From JAFGSI01 sp041287425 (GTDB lineage: Bacteria > Chloroflexota > Anaerolineae > Anaerolineales > Villigracilaceae): DNA of 64,000 nucleotides. The position numbers and the translations under genes were made by a program. The stretch lies in the NCBI GenBank assembly GCA_041287425.1, contig JBEULG010000011.1, positions 75,186-139,185 of the forward strand, given 5' to 3'. Positions 32,639-41,257 of this stretch are shown in pieces. Positions within the stretch are counted from its first letter, which is position 1. Every line of letters starts with the position of its first letter. The notes under the pieces are model-generated. The model was not told where the DNA came from and searched no databases. It saw only the letters and a list, made by a program, of their open reading frames with translations.

Positions 32639-33512
32639 GGGGGATGGCTTTTCGCTGCGGAGAGCGAGTGTGGCTATTGTTGGATTGGGTTTGATGGGCG
32701 GGTCACTGGCCTATGATTTGGGCGGCCATTGCAGAGAGATTGTGGGCGTCAGCCGCAGTCCTGCCACGCTGCGCCATGCCCGAAGGTGCGGTCTGATTGA
32801 CCGCGCTGCCACCTTCGATGCGGCCCTGGACAGCGACTTGCTGGTGCTGGCAACGCCGGTGCGTACTATCCTGGCCCAGTTGCGGAGAATGGGGCAGCGG
32901 AAATCAGAGGCCGGCCATGGTACCGTTGTACTCGATTTGGGCTCGACCAAGGCGGAGATTGTGCGCCTCATGGAGAGTCTGCCGGCCTGTTACGATCCTA
33001 TTGGCGGACACCCCATGTGCGGAAAAGAAAAATCTGGGATTCGAAACGCTGAAGCCGGGCTGTATCGCGGGCGAGTGTTCATTCTCACGCCGCTGGCGCG
33101 CACTTCCCCCCGCGCCTTGCAATTGGTACAGGAGGTGATTGCCGTCATTGGGGCGCACCCGCTGATCCTGTCTGCGGAACGACAGGACGCCCTGGTCGCC
33201 CTGACCAGCCATTTGCCGTATCTGCTGGCTTGTGCTTTGATGCGCACCGTTCTCGCTGGCGAGTCCGACGAGGTCTGGCGGGTAGCGGCTTCTGGTTTTC
33301 GGGATACCTCCCGTCTGGCCGCCAGCGATGTGAAGATGATGATGGATGTGTTGTTGACCAATCGTCAGGCTGTCATTGCGGCCCTGGAACGGTACAGCCT
33401 CGAACTGGACAACCTGCTTTCGTTGCTTAGAACCGGAGATGAGCCTGGCTTGTATGCTGCGCTTGCGCCTGCCAGGAATCAAAGGGCTGCTCTGTTCAAT
33501 CATCTTTCATAG
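32631..33512 (+). CDS. tyrA: prephenate dehydrogenase
   Basis: A 293-residue NAD(P)-dependent enzyme converting prephenate to 4-hydroxyphenylpyruvate for tyrosine. The Rossmann start VAIVGLGLMGGSLAYDL is followed by the active-site His in IGGHPMCGKEKSGI and a helical C-terminal domain with LTSHLPYLLACALM. There is no ACT domain, so Tyr feedback, if any, must act differently. The start ATG lies within the last codons of the DAHP synthase gene. Confidence 0.94.
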   Translation: MSEGDGFSLRRASVAIVGLGLMGGSLAYDLGGHCREIVGVSRSPATLRHARRCGLIDRAATFDAALDSDLLVLATPVRTILAQLRRMGQRKSEAGHGTVVLDLGSTKAEIVRLMESLPACYDPIGGHPMCGKEKSGIRNAEAGLYRGRVFILTPLARTSPRALQLVQEVIAVIGAHPLILSAERQDALVALTSHLPYLLACALMRTVLAGESDEVWRVAASGFRDTSRLAASDVKMMMDVLLTNRQAVIAALERYSLELDNLLSLLRTGDEPGLYAALAPARNQRAALFNHLS

Positions 33513-33527
33513 GAGCAATGGCTCTTT

Positions 33528-34832
33528 ATGGAATTCCCCGCCTTTCTTGACATCCGGCCTATTGCTCACCCCTTGCAGGCTGTTGTGCGCGTGCCAGGCT
33601 CGAAGTCGATCACCAACCGCGCTCTATTGATGGCTGCCCTGGCCGAGGGAAAAACCTGCCTCGCCAACGCCCTTTTTTCGGACGATACGCTCTATTTCGC
33701 CGAGTCTCTCCGGCGGCTAGGATTCTGCGTCCACTTGGACGAGGCTTCCTGTAAAATGACGATTTATGGCCAGGGTGGGCATATCCCGGCCCGACGCGCC
33801 ACCCTTTTCGTTGGGAATGCAGGGACGGCTGCCCGTTTCTTGGCCGCCTTCCTTGCCCTGGGGCGGGGCGAATATGTGTTGGACGGCGATGCCCGTCTGC
33901 GCCAGCGACCGATGGGCGATTTGGTGGCCGCCTTGAGTCAGTTGGGTGCCGTGATCGGCGTCTTGGATTGGCCGGGGCAGGCGGCCTGGCCGCCCCATCT
34001 GCCTTTGCGAATCACCGCTTCTGGTCTGAATGGCGGCCGGGTGGCAGTCTCGGGAGATATATCCAGCCAATTCCTTTCCGCCTTGTTGATGGCCGCCCCC
34101 TACACGCGCACCCCTCTTGAGATCAGCCTGACCACGGCGTTGCGTTCCGGGCCGTATGTGGCCATGACTCTGAGCATGATGGCGGATTTTGGGGTCAAGG
34201 TGTCTCGCCTGGATGGGAAGCGCTTCCTGGTTGATGGGGGCCGCTACCGCTCCCTGCCCGAATATTCTATTGAAGCAGATGCCTCTGCCGCCTCTTATTT
34301 CTTCGCCGCGCCGCTGCTTCTGGGCGGTTCGCTGCGCGTCAAAGGAATCAGCCGTCGCTCTATCCAGGGAGATGTCGCTTTTCTGGAGATTCTCCAGGAG
34401 ATGGGCGGGAGCGTGATCGAGGGACCGGATTTCGTCGAGACGCGTTGCGGCTCAAGCCTGCGCGGCGTTGACGTTGACTTGGGCGACATTCCCGATACGG
34501 CTCAAACCCTGGCTGTTCTAGCCCCCTTTGCCTCGACGCCGACGCGCATCCGCGGCATTGCCTCGGCGCGCCTGAAGGAGTGCGACCGCCTCGCGGCCGT
34601 CTGCACCGAGTTGAGTCGCCTGGGCGTCAGAGTGGAACAACAGGAAGACGGCCTGACCATCTGGCCGTGCGCCTCTTTCCGGCCAGCCTGCGTACAGACT
34701 TACAACGATCACCGCATGGCGATGGCTTTTGCTCTGCTCGGTTTGCGCGTGGCCGGTGTGCGGATCGAAAACCCCGCTTGTGTTTCGAAGACTTTTCCAG
34801 ATTATTTTGCCGTTCTGGAGACGTTGCGATGA
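33528..34832 (+). CDS. aroA: 5-enolpyruvylshikimate-3-phosphate synthase
   Basis: A 434-residue two-domain enzyme adding enolpyruvate to shikimate 3-phosphate. It contains the shikimate-phosphate Lys/Ser/Arg loop GSKSITNRALLMAAL, the LFVGNAGTAARFLAA motif, the DGDARLRQRPMGDL segment, and the C-terminal RLKECDRLAA and YNDHRMAMAFAL motifs. The GNAGTA form is that of class I, glyphosate-sensitive enzymes. It overlaps aroE by three bases. Confidence 0.96.
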   Translation: MEFPAFLDIRPIAHPLQAVVRVPGSKSITNRALLMAALAEGKTCLANALFSDDTLYFAESLRRLGFCVHLDEASCKMTIYGQGGHIPARRATLFVGNAGTAARFLAAFLALGRGEYVLDGDARLRQRPMGDLVAALSQLGAVIGVLDWPGQAAWPPHLPLRITASGLNGGRVAVSGDISSQFLSALLMAAPYTRTPLEISLTTALRSGPYVAMTLSMMADFGVKVSRLDGKRFLVDGGRYRSLPEYSIEADASAASYFFAAPLLLGGSLRVKGISRRSIQGDVAFLEILQEMGGSVIEGPDFVETRCGSSLRGVDVDLGDIPDTAQTLAVLAPFASTPTRIRGIASARLKECDRLAAVCTELSRLGVRVEQQEDGLTIWPCASFRPACVQTYNDHRMAMAFALLGLRVAGVRIENPACVSKTFPDYFAVLETLR

Positions 34833-35671
34833 TACGTTTGGGATTGGTAGGCTACCCGCTGACCCACAGCCTTTCGCCCCGGCTGCATAGGGCCGCGCTG
34901 GCGGCGTGTGGCTTGGAGGGCGAGTATCGGCTCTATCCGATTGCGCCGCAGGATTGGCAATCGTTGCGGAGGCTGACCGACCGTTTGCGTTCCGGCAAGT
35001 TGCTGGGCTTGAATGTCACTCTCCCTCATAAGCAGGATGTGATACCGCTCCTGGATGGGTTGACGCCCGAAGGGCGCGCCATCGGCGCCGTAAATACGCT
35101 TTATTTAAACGACAACTGTTTGATCGGACACAATACCGACGCGGCAGGCTTTCGGGCAGATCTGGGGCGTTTGTTTGTCCGGCTGCCGAACGAGAAGCGG
35201 GCGCTCGTCATCGGGGCGGGAGGCGGGGCGCGGGCGGTGGTGTATTGCTTGCTCCAGGCCGGCTGGGAGGTGACGGTCGCTGCCCTTTCAGTGTATAAGG
35301 CCAGAGCGTTGGCCGAGGCGTTGGGCGAAGCAACAGGCGCGGCGTCGGTGGGTGTTATTCTGACCGAGGCCAATGCCATTCGGGCGATTGCCCCCGGCTT
35401 GACGTTGATTGTCAATGCTTCGCCGGTCGGCATGTTGCCTCACAGCCAAGCGATGCCCTGGCCGGAGGAGGTCCCCTTTCCGCCAGACGCCGTGGTATAT
35501 GATTTGGTCTATCTACCCAGAGAGACGCGTTTGGTCCGCTCGGCCCGCCAGGCTGGTCTGAGAGCGATGTCAGGCCTGGGGATGTTGGTAGAACAAGCGG
35601 CGCTTTCTTTTGAGTGCTGGACGGGGATGAATGTGCCGCGTTCCATAATGTCAGCAGCCGCGGAGGAATGA
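34829..35671 (+). CDS. aroE: shikimate dehydrogenase
   Basis: A 280-residue NADP-dependent reductase converting 3-dehydroshikimate to shikimate. The substrate domain has VGYPLTHSLSPRLHRAAL with its Ser pair and the catalytic Lys in NVTLPHKQDVIP; GHNTDAAGF supplies the Asp. The Rossmann loop is VIGAGGGARAVVYCL and the C-terminus contains GLGMLVEQAALSFECWTG. The ATG overlaps the aroA stop (ATGA). Confidence 0.95.
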   Translation: MIRLGLVGYPLTHSLSPRLHRAALAACGLEGEYRLYPIAPQDWQSLRRLTDRLRSGKLLGLNVTLPHKQDVIPLLDGLTPEGRAIGAVNTLYLNDNCLIGHNTDAAGFRADLGRLFVRLPNEKRALVIGAGGGARAVVYCLLQAGWEVTVAALSVYKARALAEALGEATGAASVGVILTEANAIRAIAPGLTLIVNASPVGMLPHSQAMPWPEEVPFPPDAVVYDLVYLPRETRLVRSARQAGLRAMSGLGMLVEQAALSFECWTGMNVPRSIMSAAAEE

Positions 35672-36843
35672 TGTTGCGCTATCTGACCGCAGGTGAATCG
35701 CACGGTGAGGCGCTGACGGCCATCCTGGACGGCATGCCCGCCGACCTGCCATTGGATTCAGCCGTCATCGAACGAGATTTGACCCGTCGTCGGCAAGGAT
35801 ATGGCGCCGGGGCCCGCATGGAGATTGAACGGGATACCGTGTGCATTCTGGGCGGCGTGATGGGCGGAAAGACGACCGGCGCGCCGATTGCTTTGCTGGT
35901 GGAAAATGCCGATCACGCACGCTGGAAAGGCCGTCCCATTCCACCGATGACCATTCCCCGTCCCGGTCATGCTGACCTGACCGGCGCTCTCAAGTATGGT
36001 TACCGCGATTTGCGTCCGGCGCTGGAGCGCGCTTCGGCGCGCGAGACCGCCATGCGCGTGGCGGTCGGTGCTATCTGCAGGCACTTTCTTGCTCAGTTTG
36101 GCTTGCGGTTGGGCGGTTACGTTTGTGCCATTGGCGCCGAATCAGCAGACCTGGAAGGGCTATCCTATCATGAGCGTTTTGAGCGTTCCGAAGCGAGCGA
36201 GATGCGCTGCCCCGACGAGAACGCCGCGCGGCGTATGAAAGCCAGCATTGATGCGGCCGTCGAACAAGGCGCCACGTTGGGCGGCATCATCGAGGTCGTT
36301 GCCCTGGGCGTACCTGCCGGCCTGGGCGCTTATGCGCAATGGGATCGCCGCCTGGATGCTCGTCTGGGGGCGGCCGTGTTGAGCGTACCGGCGGTCAAAG
36401 GTGTGGAATTCGGCCGGGCCTGGGAAAGCACTCGTCTGCTCGGCACACAGGTGCAGGATGCGATGCGCTTTGAGGGACAGACCATCGTCCGGCTAACCAA
36501 TTGGGCTGGCGGTCTGGAAGGCGGAATCACGAATGGACAGCCGCTGGTTGTTCGAGCGGCCATGAAACCGATTGCCACCACATCCAGACCTCAGCCGACG
36601 GTTAACCTGGCTTCGGGCGAAGACGCCCTGAGTCGTTATGAACGCTCGGATCATTGTCCGCTGCCGCGCGCTGTGCCGGTCCTGGAGGCGATGCTGGCCT
36701 ATGTGTTGGCCGATGCCTTGATCGAAAAATTGGGTGGCGACTCGCTCTCGGAAATGCAGGCGCGTTTTGTTACCTTGCGCAAACCACAGCGCGATGACCT
36801 TCCGATGGACAATACGCCGCATGTGTGGTGGGAGGTGGAATGA
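35671..36843 (+). CDS. aroC: chorismate synthase
   Basis: A 390-residue FMN-dependent enzyme eliminating phosphate from EPSP to give chorismate. It begins MLRYLTAGESHGEALTAIL; further signatures are RRRQGYGAGARMEIE, the PRPGHADLTGALKYG motif, RASARETAMRVAVGA and GGLEGGITNGQPLVV. The ATG at 35671 is preferred over one at 35668 because it is better spaced from GGAGG; the difference is one residue. It overlaps the next gene by four bases. Confidence 0.96.
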   Translation: MLRYLTAGESHGEALTAILDGMPADLPLDSAVIERDLTRRRQGYGAGARMEIERDTVCILGGVMGGKTTGAPIALLVENADHARWKGRPIPPMTIPRPGHADLTGALKYGYRDLRPALERASARETAMRVAVGAICRHFLAQFGLRLGGYVCAIGAESADLEGLSYHERFERSEASEMRCPDENAARRMKASIDAAVEQGATLGGIIEVVALGVPAGLGAYAQWDRRLDARLGAAVLSVPAVKGVEFGRAWESTRLLGTQVQDAMRFEGQTIVRLTNWAGGLEGGITNGQPLVVRAAMKPIATTSRPQPTVNLASGEDALSRYERSDHCPLPRAVPVLEAMLAYVLADALIEKLGGDSLSEMQARFVTLRKPQRDDLPMDNTPHVWWEVE

Positions 36844-38387
36844 GACACGTTTTTCTGTATGGGCCGCCGGGGGCGGGCAAGTCAACGGTCGGTCGGGCGC
36901 TGGCAAAAGCGCTGAATTTGCCCTTCGTTGACTTGGATGCCGAAATCGAGCGCTCTGCCGGCCAGAGCGTTGCTGCCATCATGGCGGCGGGCGAGGCGGT
37001 TTTTCGAGACCTGGAATCGGCCGTGCTTGCTGAAACGGTTGCCGGACCGGCGAGCGTCGTGGCCCTGGGAGGCGGCGCTTTGTTGCGGGAGAGCAATCGC
37101 CTGTTGGCGGAAAAAGCCGGGCAGGTTGTTTTTCTAGAGGTTGACGAGGCTACTCTGATGGAGAGGCTGCGTTTAGGGGCAGGGGCGCGCCCGTTATTGG
37201 CGGGTGATTGGTCTCATCAGATGGCAGGTCTGCTGGAGCGCCGGCGCGAACATTACGCCTCCTTTATGTTGCGCGTAGCCAACAAGGAAGATCCTCTGAC
37301 AGTTGCTCGCGTGATCCAGATGCTGCTAGGACGGTTTTGCGTGCGGGTGGCGGATAGCCAGTGCGATCTGGTTATCCAGCCGGGTGGATTGGCTCGCCTG
37401 GGGGCTATGTTGGCCGAAAGAGGCCTGAAGGGGCCGGTCGCCCTGGTGAGCGATGCGCAGGTCGCCAGTTTATATGCCGGCGGTGTAGCGGCTTGTTTAG
37501 AAGATGCGGGCTACCCGACTCGCTTGTTGACCTTCGCGCCGGGGGAGGAGAGCAAGACTATTGCAACGCTTCTGGCCTTGTGGGACGGTTTTCTGGCGGC
37601 GGGGCTGGAGCGGCACAGTACGGTCATAGCGCTGGGCGGCGGTGTGACTGGCGATTTGGCGGGTTTTGCGGCCGCGACCTATCTGCGCGGTTGCGCCTGG
37701 GTTAATGTTCCCACCTCGCTGCTGGCGATGGCCGATGCCTCGGTGGGAGGAAAGACGGGCTGTAATTTGCCGCAGGGCAAAAACCTGGTGGGGGCTTTTC
37801 ATCTACCGAGGCTGGTTCTGGCCGATCCGAATGTCCTTACCACCTTGCCAGAGGATGAAATCCGCGGCGGTCTAGCCGAAGTGGTGAAAGCCGGCATGAT
37901 TGCCGATCCTGACCTGGTGGCACTGTGCAGCCGGGGCTACGAGAGTGTGCGGGCTAATTTGGGAGAGGCTGTGCGGCGGGCGGTATCGGTCAAAGTGCAA
38001 ATTGTGGCGGAAGATTTTTTCGAGCAGAGCAGCCGGGCGGCGCTGAACCTGGGGCATACGGTGGGACATGCGCTGGAGGCGGCCAGCGGCTATCGTCTGC
38101 GGCACGGCCAAGCGGTGGCTATCGGCCTGGTCGTGGAGGCCAGGCTGGCGGAGTGGCTGGGGCTGGCGGAAAAAGGGCTGACGGCCCATGTTGCAGATAT
38201 TCTTGCCGGCCTGGGGCTGCCGGTCGAAATGCCGGCCGATTGTCCGCCCTGGCTGCTTTTGCAGGCTATGGGCTTCGACAAAAAGAGGGCCGAGGGGAAG
38301 ATACGCTTCGCCTTGCCGCTACGCTTGGGCGTAGTCAGGCCTGGCGTAATGGTCGAGAATCTGGCGGCATTCTTCGAGGAGGTGTGA
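36840..38387 (+). CDS. aroKB: bifunctional shikimate kinase / 3-dehydroquinate synthase
   Basis: A 515-residue fusion of two shikimate enzymes. Residues 1-165 are a shikimate kinase with Walker A GPPGAGKST (8-16), the DLDAEIERSAGQS substrate loop and VALGGGALL. Residues about 170-515 are a 3-dehydroquinate synthase with PGEESKT, ALGGGVTGDLAGFAAATYLRG, MADASVGGKTGCNLPQGKN, and the metal-binding Glu and His residues in GGLAEVVKAGM and LNLGHTVGHALEA. Fusing steps 2 and 5 of the pathway is uncommon but known in some bacteria. Confidence 0.94.
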   Translation: MRHVFLYGPPGAGKSTVGRALAKALNLPFVDLDAEIERSAGQSVAAIMAAGEAVFRDLESAVLAETVAGPASVVALGGGALLRESNRLLAEKAGQVVFLEVDEATLMERLRLGAGARPLLAGDWSHQMAGLLERRREHYASFMLRVANKEDPLTVARVIQMLLGRFCVRVADSQCDLVIQPGGLARLGAMLAERGLKGPVALVSDAQVASLYAGGVAACLEDAGYPTRLLTFAPGEESKTIATLLALWDGFLAAGLERHSTVIALGGGVTGDLAGFAAATYLRGCAWVNVPTSLLAMADASVGGKTGCNLPQGKNLVGAFHLPRLVLADPNVLTTLPEDEIRGGLAEVVKAGMIADPDLVALCSRGYESVRANLGEAVRRAVSVKVQIVAEDFFEQSSRAALNLGHTVGHALEAASGYRLRHGQAVAIGLVVEARLAEWLGLAEKGLTAHVADILAGLGLPVEMPADCPPWLLLQAMGFDKKRAEGKIRFALPLRLGVVRPGVMVENLAAFFEEV

Positions 38388-38388
38388 G

Positions 38389-38877
38389 GTGGTCGCGATC
38401 CTGGTCTTGCATGGTCCCAATTTGAATCTCCTTGGCGAGAGGGAGCCGGGCATTTACGGGAAACTGACATTGCAAGAAGTTGATGAGCGCCTGATGGCCT
38501 TGGGGCGGGAATTGGGAATCGAGGTGCGATGCGTTCAGTCAAACTATGAGGGGGCGTTGATCGAGGTCTTGCAAGACGCCCGTACTTGGGCGGCGGGTGT
38601 TGTTTTTAACCCTGGCGGGTACACACACACCTCTGTGGCCCTGCGGGACACCGTGGCCGCCATTCCCATTCCGGTCGTAGAAGTTCATCTTTCGAATATA
38701 GAAGGGCGCGAGGAATTCCGACGCGCTTCGTTGCTGGCGCCCGTATGCCGGGGTCGGATCAGCGGCTTTGGGTGGCGGTCATACGCATTGGGAATTCGGG
38801 CGCTTGTGGACGAACGCGGCCGCTCATTGCCCGAGGATGGCGACACGCCGCCGGCTCAAATTCTGGATGCCGGCTGA
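38389..38877 (+). CDS. aroQ: 3-dehydroquinate dehydratase, type II
   Basis: A 162-residue type II dehydroquinase, step 3 of the shikimate pathway. It shows the LVLHGPNLNLLGEREP loop, the catalytic Tyr in GIYG, QSNYEGALIEVLQDA, NPGGYTHTSVALRD and VEVHLSNIEGREEFR. It begins with GTG just after the aroKB stop, with GAGGAGGTG upstream. It is the last gene of the aromatic cluster, so every shikimate step is encoded here. Confidence 0.95.
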   Translation: MVAILVLHGPNLNLLGEREPGIYGKLTLQEVDERLMALGRELGIEVRCVQSNYEGALIEVLQDARTWAAGVVFNPGGYTHTSVALRDTVAAIPIPVVEVHLSNIEGREEFRRASLLAPVCRGRISGFGWRSYALGIRALVDERGRSLPEDGDTPPAQILDAG

Positions 38878-38934
38878 AGGGGCTGTTTCGTTTTTGCTGG
38901 CCTCTTCGGGCGGGAGGAGGGGGCGGCGCGCCGT

Positions 38935-39312
38935 TCAGCGGGCGGGGAATCGTTTTTCGAGAAAATCCAGCACGGCCTGCAGGACCTGCGGAATGGTGAG
39001 TCCATCCGTGTTCAGATAAAGGTCGGCGTGTTGGCGGGCGTGCCGCAGGCGGTGTTGTTGCTCCTGCCAGTCTTCTTCTGTCCAGTCTAATTTGCGGCGG
39101 GCGCAGGCGACCGGGTAGGAAGCGTCCAGGAAAATCAGGACGTCGGGGGCGGTCAGGCGCTGCCACATATCCGCCACGTAGGAGTGTTCCTGGGCGATGT
39201 GGCGGGCGTTGTAGCCGCGGCTGGTCAGATTCTCGATGAGGGTGGATTTACCCGCCGCGCAGGGGCCGACGATACCGATCAGCGGCGACTTGCGCTCGGC
39301 GTTCTCATCCAT
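38935..39312 (-). CDS. small P-loop kinase-like protein
   Basis: A 125-residue NTPase-like protein with Walker A GIVGPCAAGKSTLIENL (about residues 12-28) and a thymidylate/adenylate-kinase-like core ending in LDASYPVACARRKLDWTEED. It is shorter than nucleoside or dephospho-CoA kinases and lacks an obvious lid. The substrate is unknown. The start was set at 39312, beyond which the frame is not family-like; it overlaps the preceding RCK-channel gene by eight bases, so they are co-expressed. Confidence 0.65.
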   Translation of the reverse strand: MDENAERKSPLIGIVGPCAAGKSTLIENLTSRGYNARHIAQEHSYVADMWQRLTAPDVLIFLDASYPVACARRKLDWTEEDWQEQQHRLRHARQHADLYLNTDGLTIPQVLQAVLDFLEKRFPAR

Positions 39313-40345
39313 TGTCGTGGAGCAGGCGGTTGAGCGACTCGGGCCCGCCCAGGACGGCCAGCGTGTCACCGGCATGGAGAGGGGTGCTGTCGGGCGAGTG
39401 CATCTCGGAAAGACCGTCGCGGCGGATGAGGACGACGCTCAGCCGGTAGGTATCTTCGACGAAGCCGACGGTTTTATCGGCAAAGGGGGCGTGCGCCTTG
39501 AGAGTCAGGCGCGCCAGGCTCAATTGCTGGCCCTCGACCGAGATGGGGTTGGTCACGTCGGCGCCGGTGGCCGCGGCGGCAAAGGCCGGGGCCGCCATGC
39601 CGGTCGCGCTCAGGGCCGAGAAGCCGAATTGTTCCCGCAGCGAAAGGGCGAAATCTTCATCGAAAATGCGGATGACGACCCGGATGCGCGGGTTCATGCT
39701 GCGGGCCTTGACCGCAATTTGCAGATTCATGGCGTCGTTTTGGGTGCACAGAATGATCGTCTTGGCCTGCCGGATGCCGGCCGCCTCCAGCGCGGCCGGC
39801 CGGGTGGCGTCGTCCTGGATGACGGGAATCCCCATCTTTTGTACGGTGGAGAACATATCGGCCGAGGGACTCAGTTCCAGCACCGCCACCGGTTCTTCCA
39901 TTTGGGAGAGGATGCTGACCACCCGATACCCCAGGTGACCCAGGCCGACCAGGATGGTGTGATTCTTGAGAGTGGATGCAACTGCCATTTCCCATTCCTT
40001 GCTGCGGGCACGCCGGTTGAAGAGCATAATGCCGAAATCTGCCAGCCCTTGCGCCAGCGTGGCTACGCCGATGACCGGCAGAACGAAAAAGAAGATTTGC
40101 AGGAGGGGCGAAGCGGGGAAATCGGCGGAGGGCTGGAGGAAGGCCAGCGTCAGCATCAAGTAGACCGCTTCGGTATAACTGTGTGGTCCTTCGCCGGCTT
40201 GACGGGCGAGAGAAAAGTACAACCCTCCCAATCCCAGGAGGGCTGTCAGAAAGACCAGCAAGGGGGTGCGAAACTCGGCCAATAGAATGGCCGCCTCGCG
40301 CCGGCGCGCGGCCCAGTGCGCCCTTCGCCGGCGGAGACGGTTCAT
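39305..40345 (-). CDS. RCK (TrkA-N/TrkA-C) membrane protein related to potassium channels
   Basis: A 346-residue protein with two TM helices (about 28-48 and 80-104), a cytoplasmic RCK-N Rossmann domain (about 125-245, TILVGLGHLGYRVVSIL) and an RCK-C domain (about 260-340). The layout is that of MthK-like channels. However, the pore loop between the helices reads LTLAFLQPSADFPASP and lacks the TVGYGD-type selectivity filter, so potassium conduction is doubtful. It may be a regulatory relative or carry other ions. It overlaps genes on both sides. Confidence 0.78.
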   Translation of the reverse strand: MNRLRRRRAHWAARRREAAILLAEFRTPLLVFLTALLGLGGLYFSLARQAGEGPHSYTEAVYLMLTLAFLQPSADFPASPLLQIFFFVLPVIGVATLAQGLADFGIMLFNRRARSKEWEMAVASTLKNHTILVGLGHLGYRVVSILSQMEEPVAVLELSPSADMFSTVQKMGIPVIQDDATRPAALEAAGIRQAKTIILCTQNDAMNLQIAVKARSMNPRIRVVIRIFDEDFALSLREQFGFSALSATGMAAPAFAAAATGADVTNPISVEGQQLSLARLTLKAHAPFADKTVGFVEDTYRLSVVLIRRDGLSEMHSPDSTPLHAGDTLAVLGGPESLNRLLHDNG

Positions 40346-41058
40346 TCCCCGCCTCCCGGAATCGGCAGCCGGACCGTCATTCTGCGGACCTCGTCGCCGC
40401 GCCGCTCCGTCACTTTGACGACCACCACGCTGATGTCATCGGCGGGGCGGCCGTCGTCGAGACGGACGGCTTCCGCCAGCAGCGAATCGGCAATCGTTTG
40501 GGGGTCCGGGTCCTGTTCGTCGAGCATCGCTTGCAGCATCACGCAAACGTCCATCGGCTGGCCTCGGCGTTCGCCGGCATGCACCAGCCCATCGGTGTAG
40601 AGGACAATCTTCAGGCCGGGCTCGATAGGAATTTCGCTGATGACCGGCCGAATGTTGCGCGAAATGCCAATCGGACTTGACTCGGTCCCGACGCAGTCAA
40701 TGTGTTCACCGCGAACGATGAAAAAAGGCGCCGGGTTGTTGCGGGTCAGCACGACCGTCCCGCTTTGCAGGTCCACCGAAACGATGTTGAGGGTGGAGGA
40801 CACTTTGCCTTGCTTGTCGGTGAAGAGCAGGTCGGAGGCGGCGCGTGCCGCCGCGCCGTCGCGCACTCCCTCTGCCAGCAGGGCGATGACTTTGCGCACC
40901 ACCAGCATCGAGATGGCCTTGGCGCCTCGGCCGGAGGTCTGGCCATCGGCCAGCACGACCGACAGGCCACCGTTGGGACGCTCGACGACTTCCAGCGTGT
41001 CTCCGCTTTCGGAGACGGCATATTTGTTGGTCTTGGCGACCGCAATTTGCACTTCCAT
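40342..41058 (-). CDS. SpoIIE/PP2C-type serine phosphatase
   Basis: A 238-residue soluble phosphatase domain. It contains the metal-binding motifs VVLADGQTSGRGAKA, the VDLQSGTVVLTRNNPAPFF segment, IVLYTDGLVHAG and ADDISVVVVKV with the Asp ligands in place. Such proteins usually dephosphorylate anti-sigma-factor antagonists or similar switch proteins. No sensor domain is attached and no anti-sigma gene is next to it. A TAAAAT -10 box (41065-41070) lies six bases before the start. Confidence 0.85.
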   Translation of the reverse strand: MEVQIAVAKTNKYAVSESGDTLEVVERPNGGLSVVLADGQTSGRGAKAISMLVVRKVIALLAEGVRDGAAARAASDLLFTDKQGKVSSTLNIVSVDLQSGTVVLTRNNPAPFFIVRGEHIDCVGTESSPIGISRNIRPVISEIPIEPGLKIVLYTDGLVHAGERRGQPMDVCVMLQAMLDEQDPDPQTIADSLLAEAVRLDDGRPADDISVVVVKVTERRGDEVRRMTVRLPIPGGGE

Positions 41059-41064
41059 GTCCTC

Positions 41065-41070
41065 ATTTTA
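41065..41070 (-). promoter_or_regulatory. -10-like box (TAAAAT), probable leaderless start of the phosphatase gene
   Basis: Minus-strand TAAAAT ends six bases before the ATG at 41058. Confidence 0.4.
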
Positions 41071-41104
41071 CACTTATTTTTTCGAGGACGTCAAACCGAA
41101 GTTA

Positions 41105-41138
41105 AAACCAACTGCCCGGCTCACAGAGAGCGGGCAGT
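41105..41138 (-). terminator. intrinsic terminator of tRNA-Asp
   Basis: The inverted repeat ACTGCCCG (41111-41118) / CGGGCAGT (41131-41138) is followed on the minus strand by TGGTTTTA, eight bases after the tRNA 3' end. Confidence 0.75.
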
Positions 41139-41146
41139 CATTTCTG

Positions 41147-41219
41147 CGGCCCCGACGGGATTCGAACCCGCGATCTCGGCCTTGACAGGGCCGCATGTTA
41201 ACCGCTACACCACGGGACC
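41147..41219 (-). tRNA. tRNA-Asp (anticodon GUC)
   Basis: On the minus strand GGTCCCG pairs with CGGGGCC (one T-G pair), the anticodon stem CGGCC/GGCCG holds loop CTGTCAA (anticodon GTC), and the T-arm contains GGTTCGAATCC. The discriminator base is G, as expected for tRNA-Asp. CCA is not encoded. Confidence 0.95.
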
Positions 41220-41257
41220 GTTAGCGGGCGCAAATATACCATACGGCGCGGCAAGCG

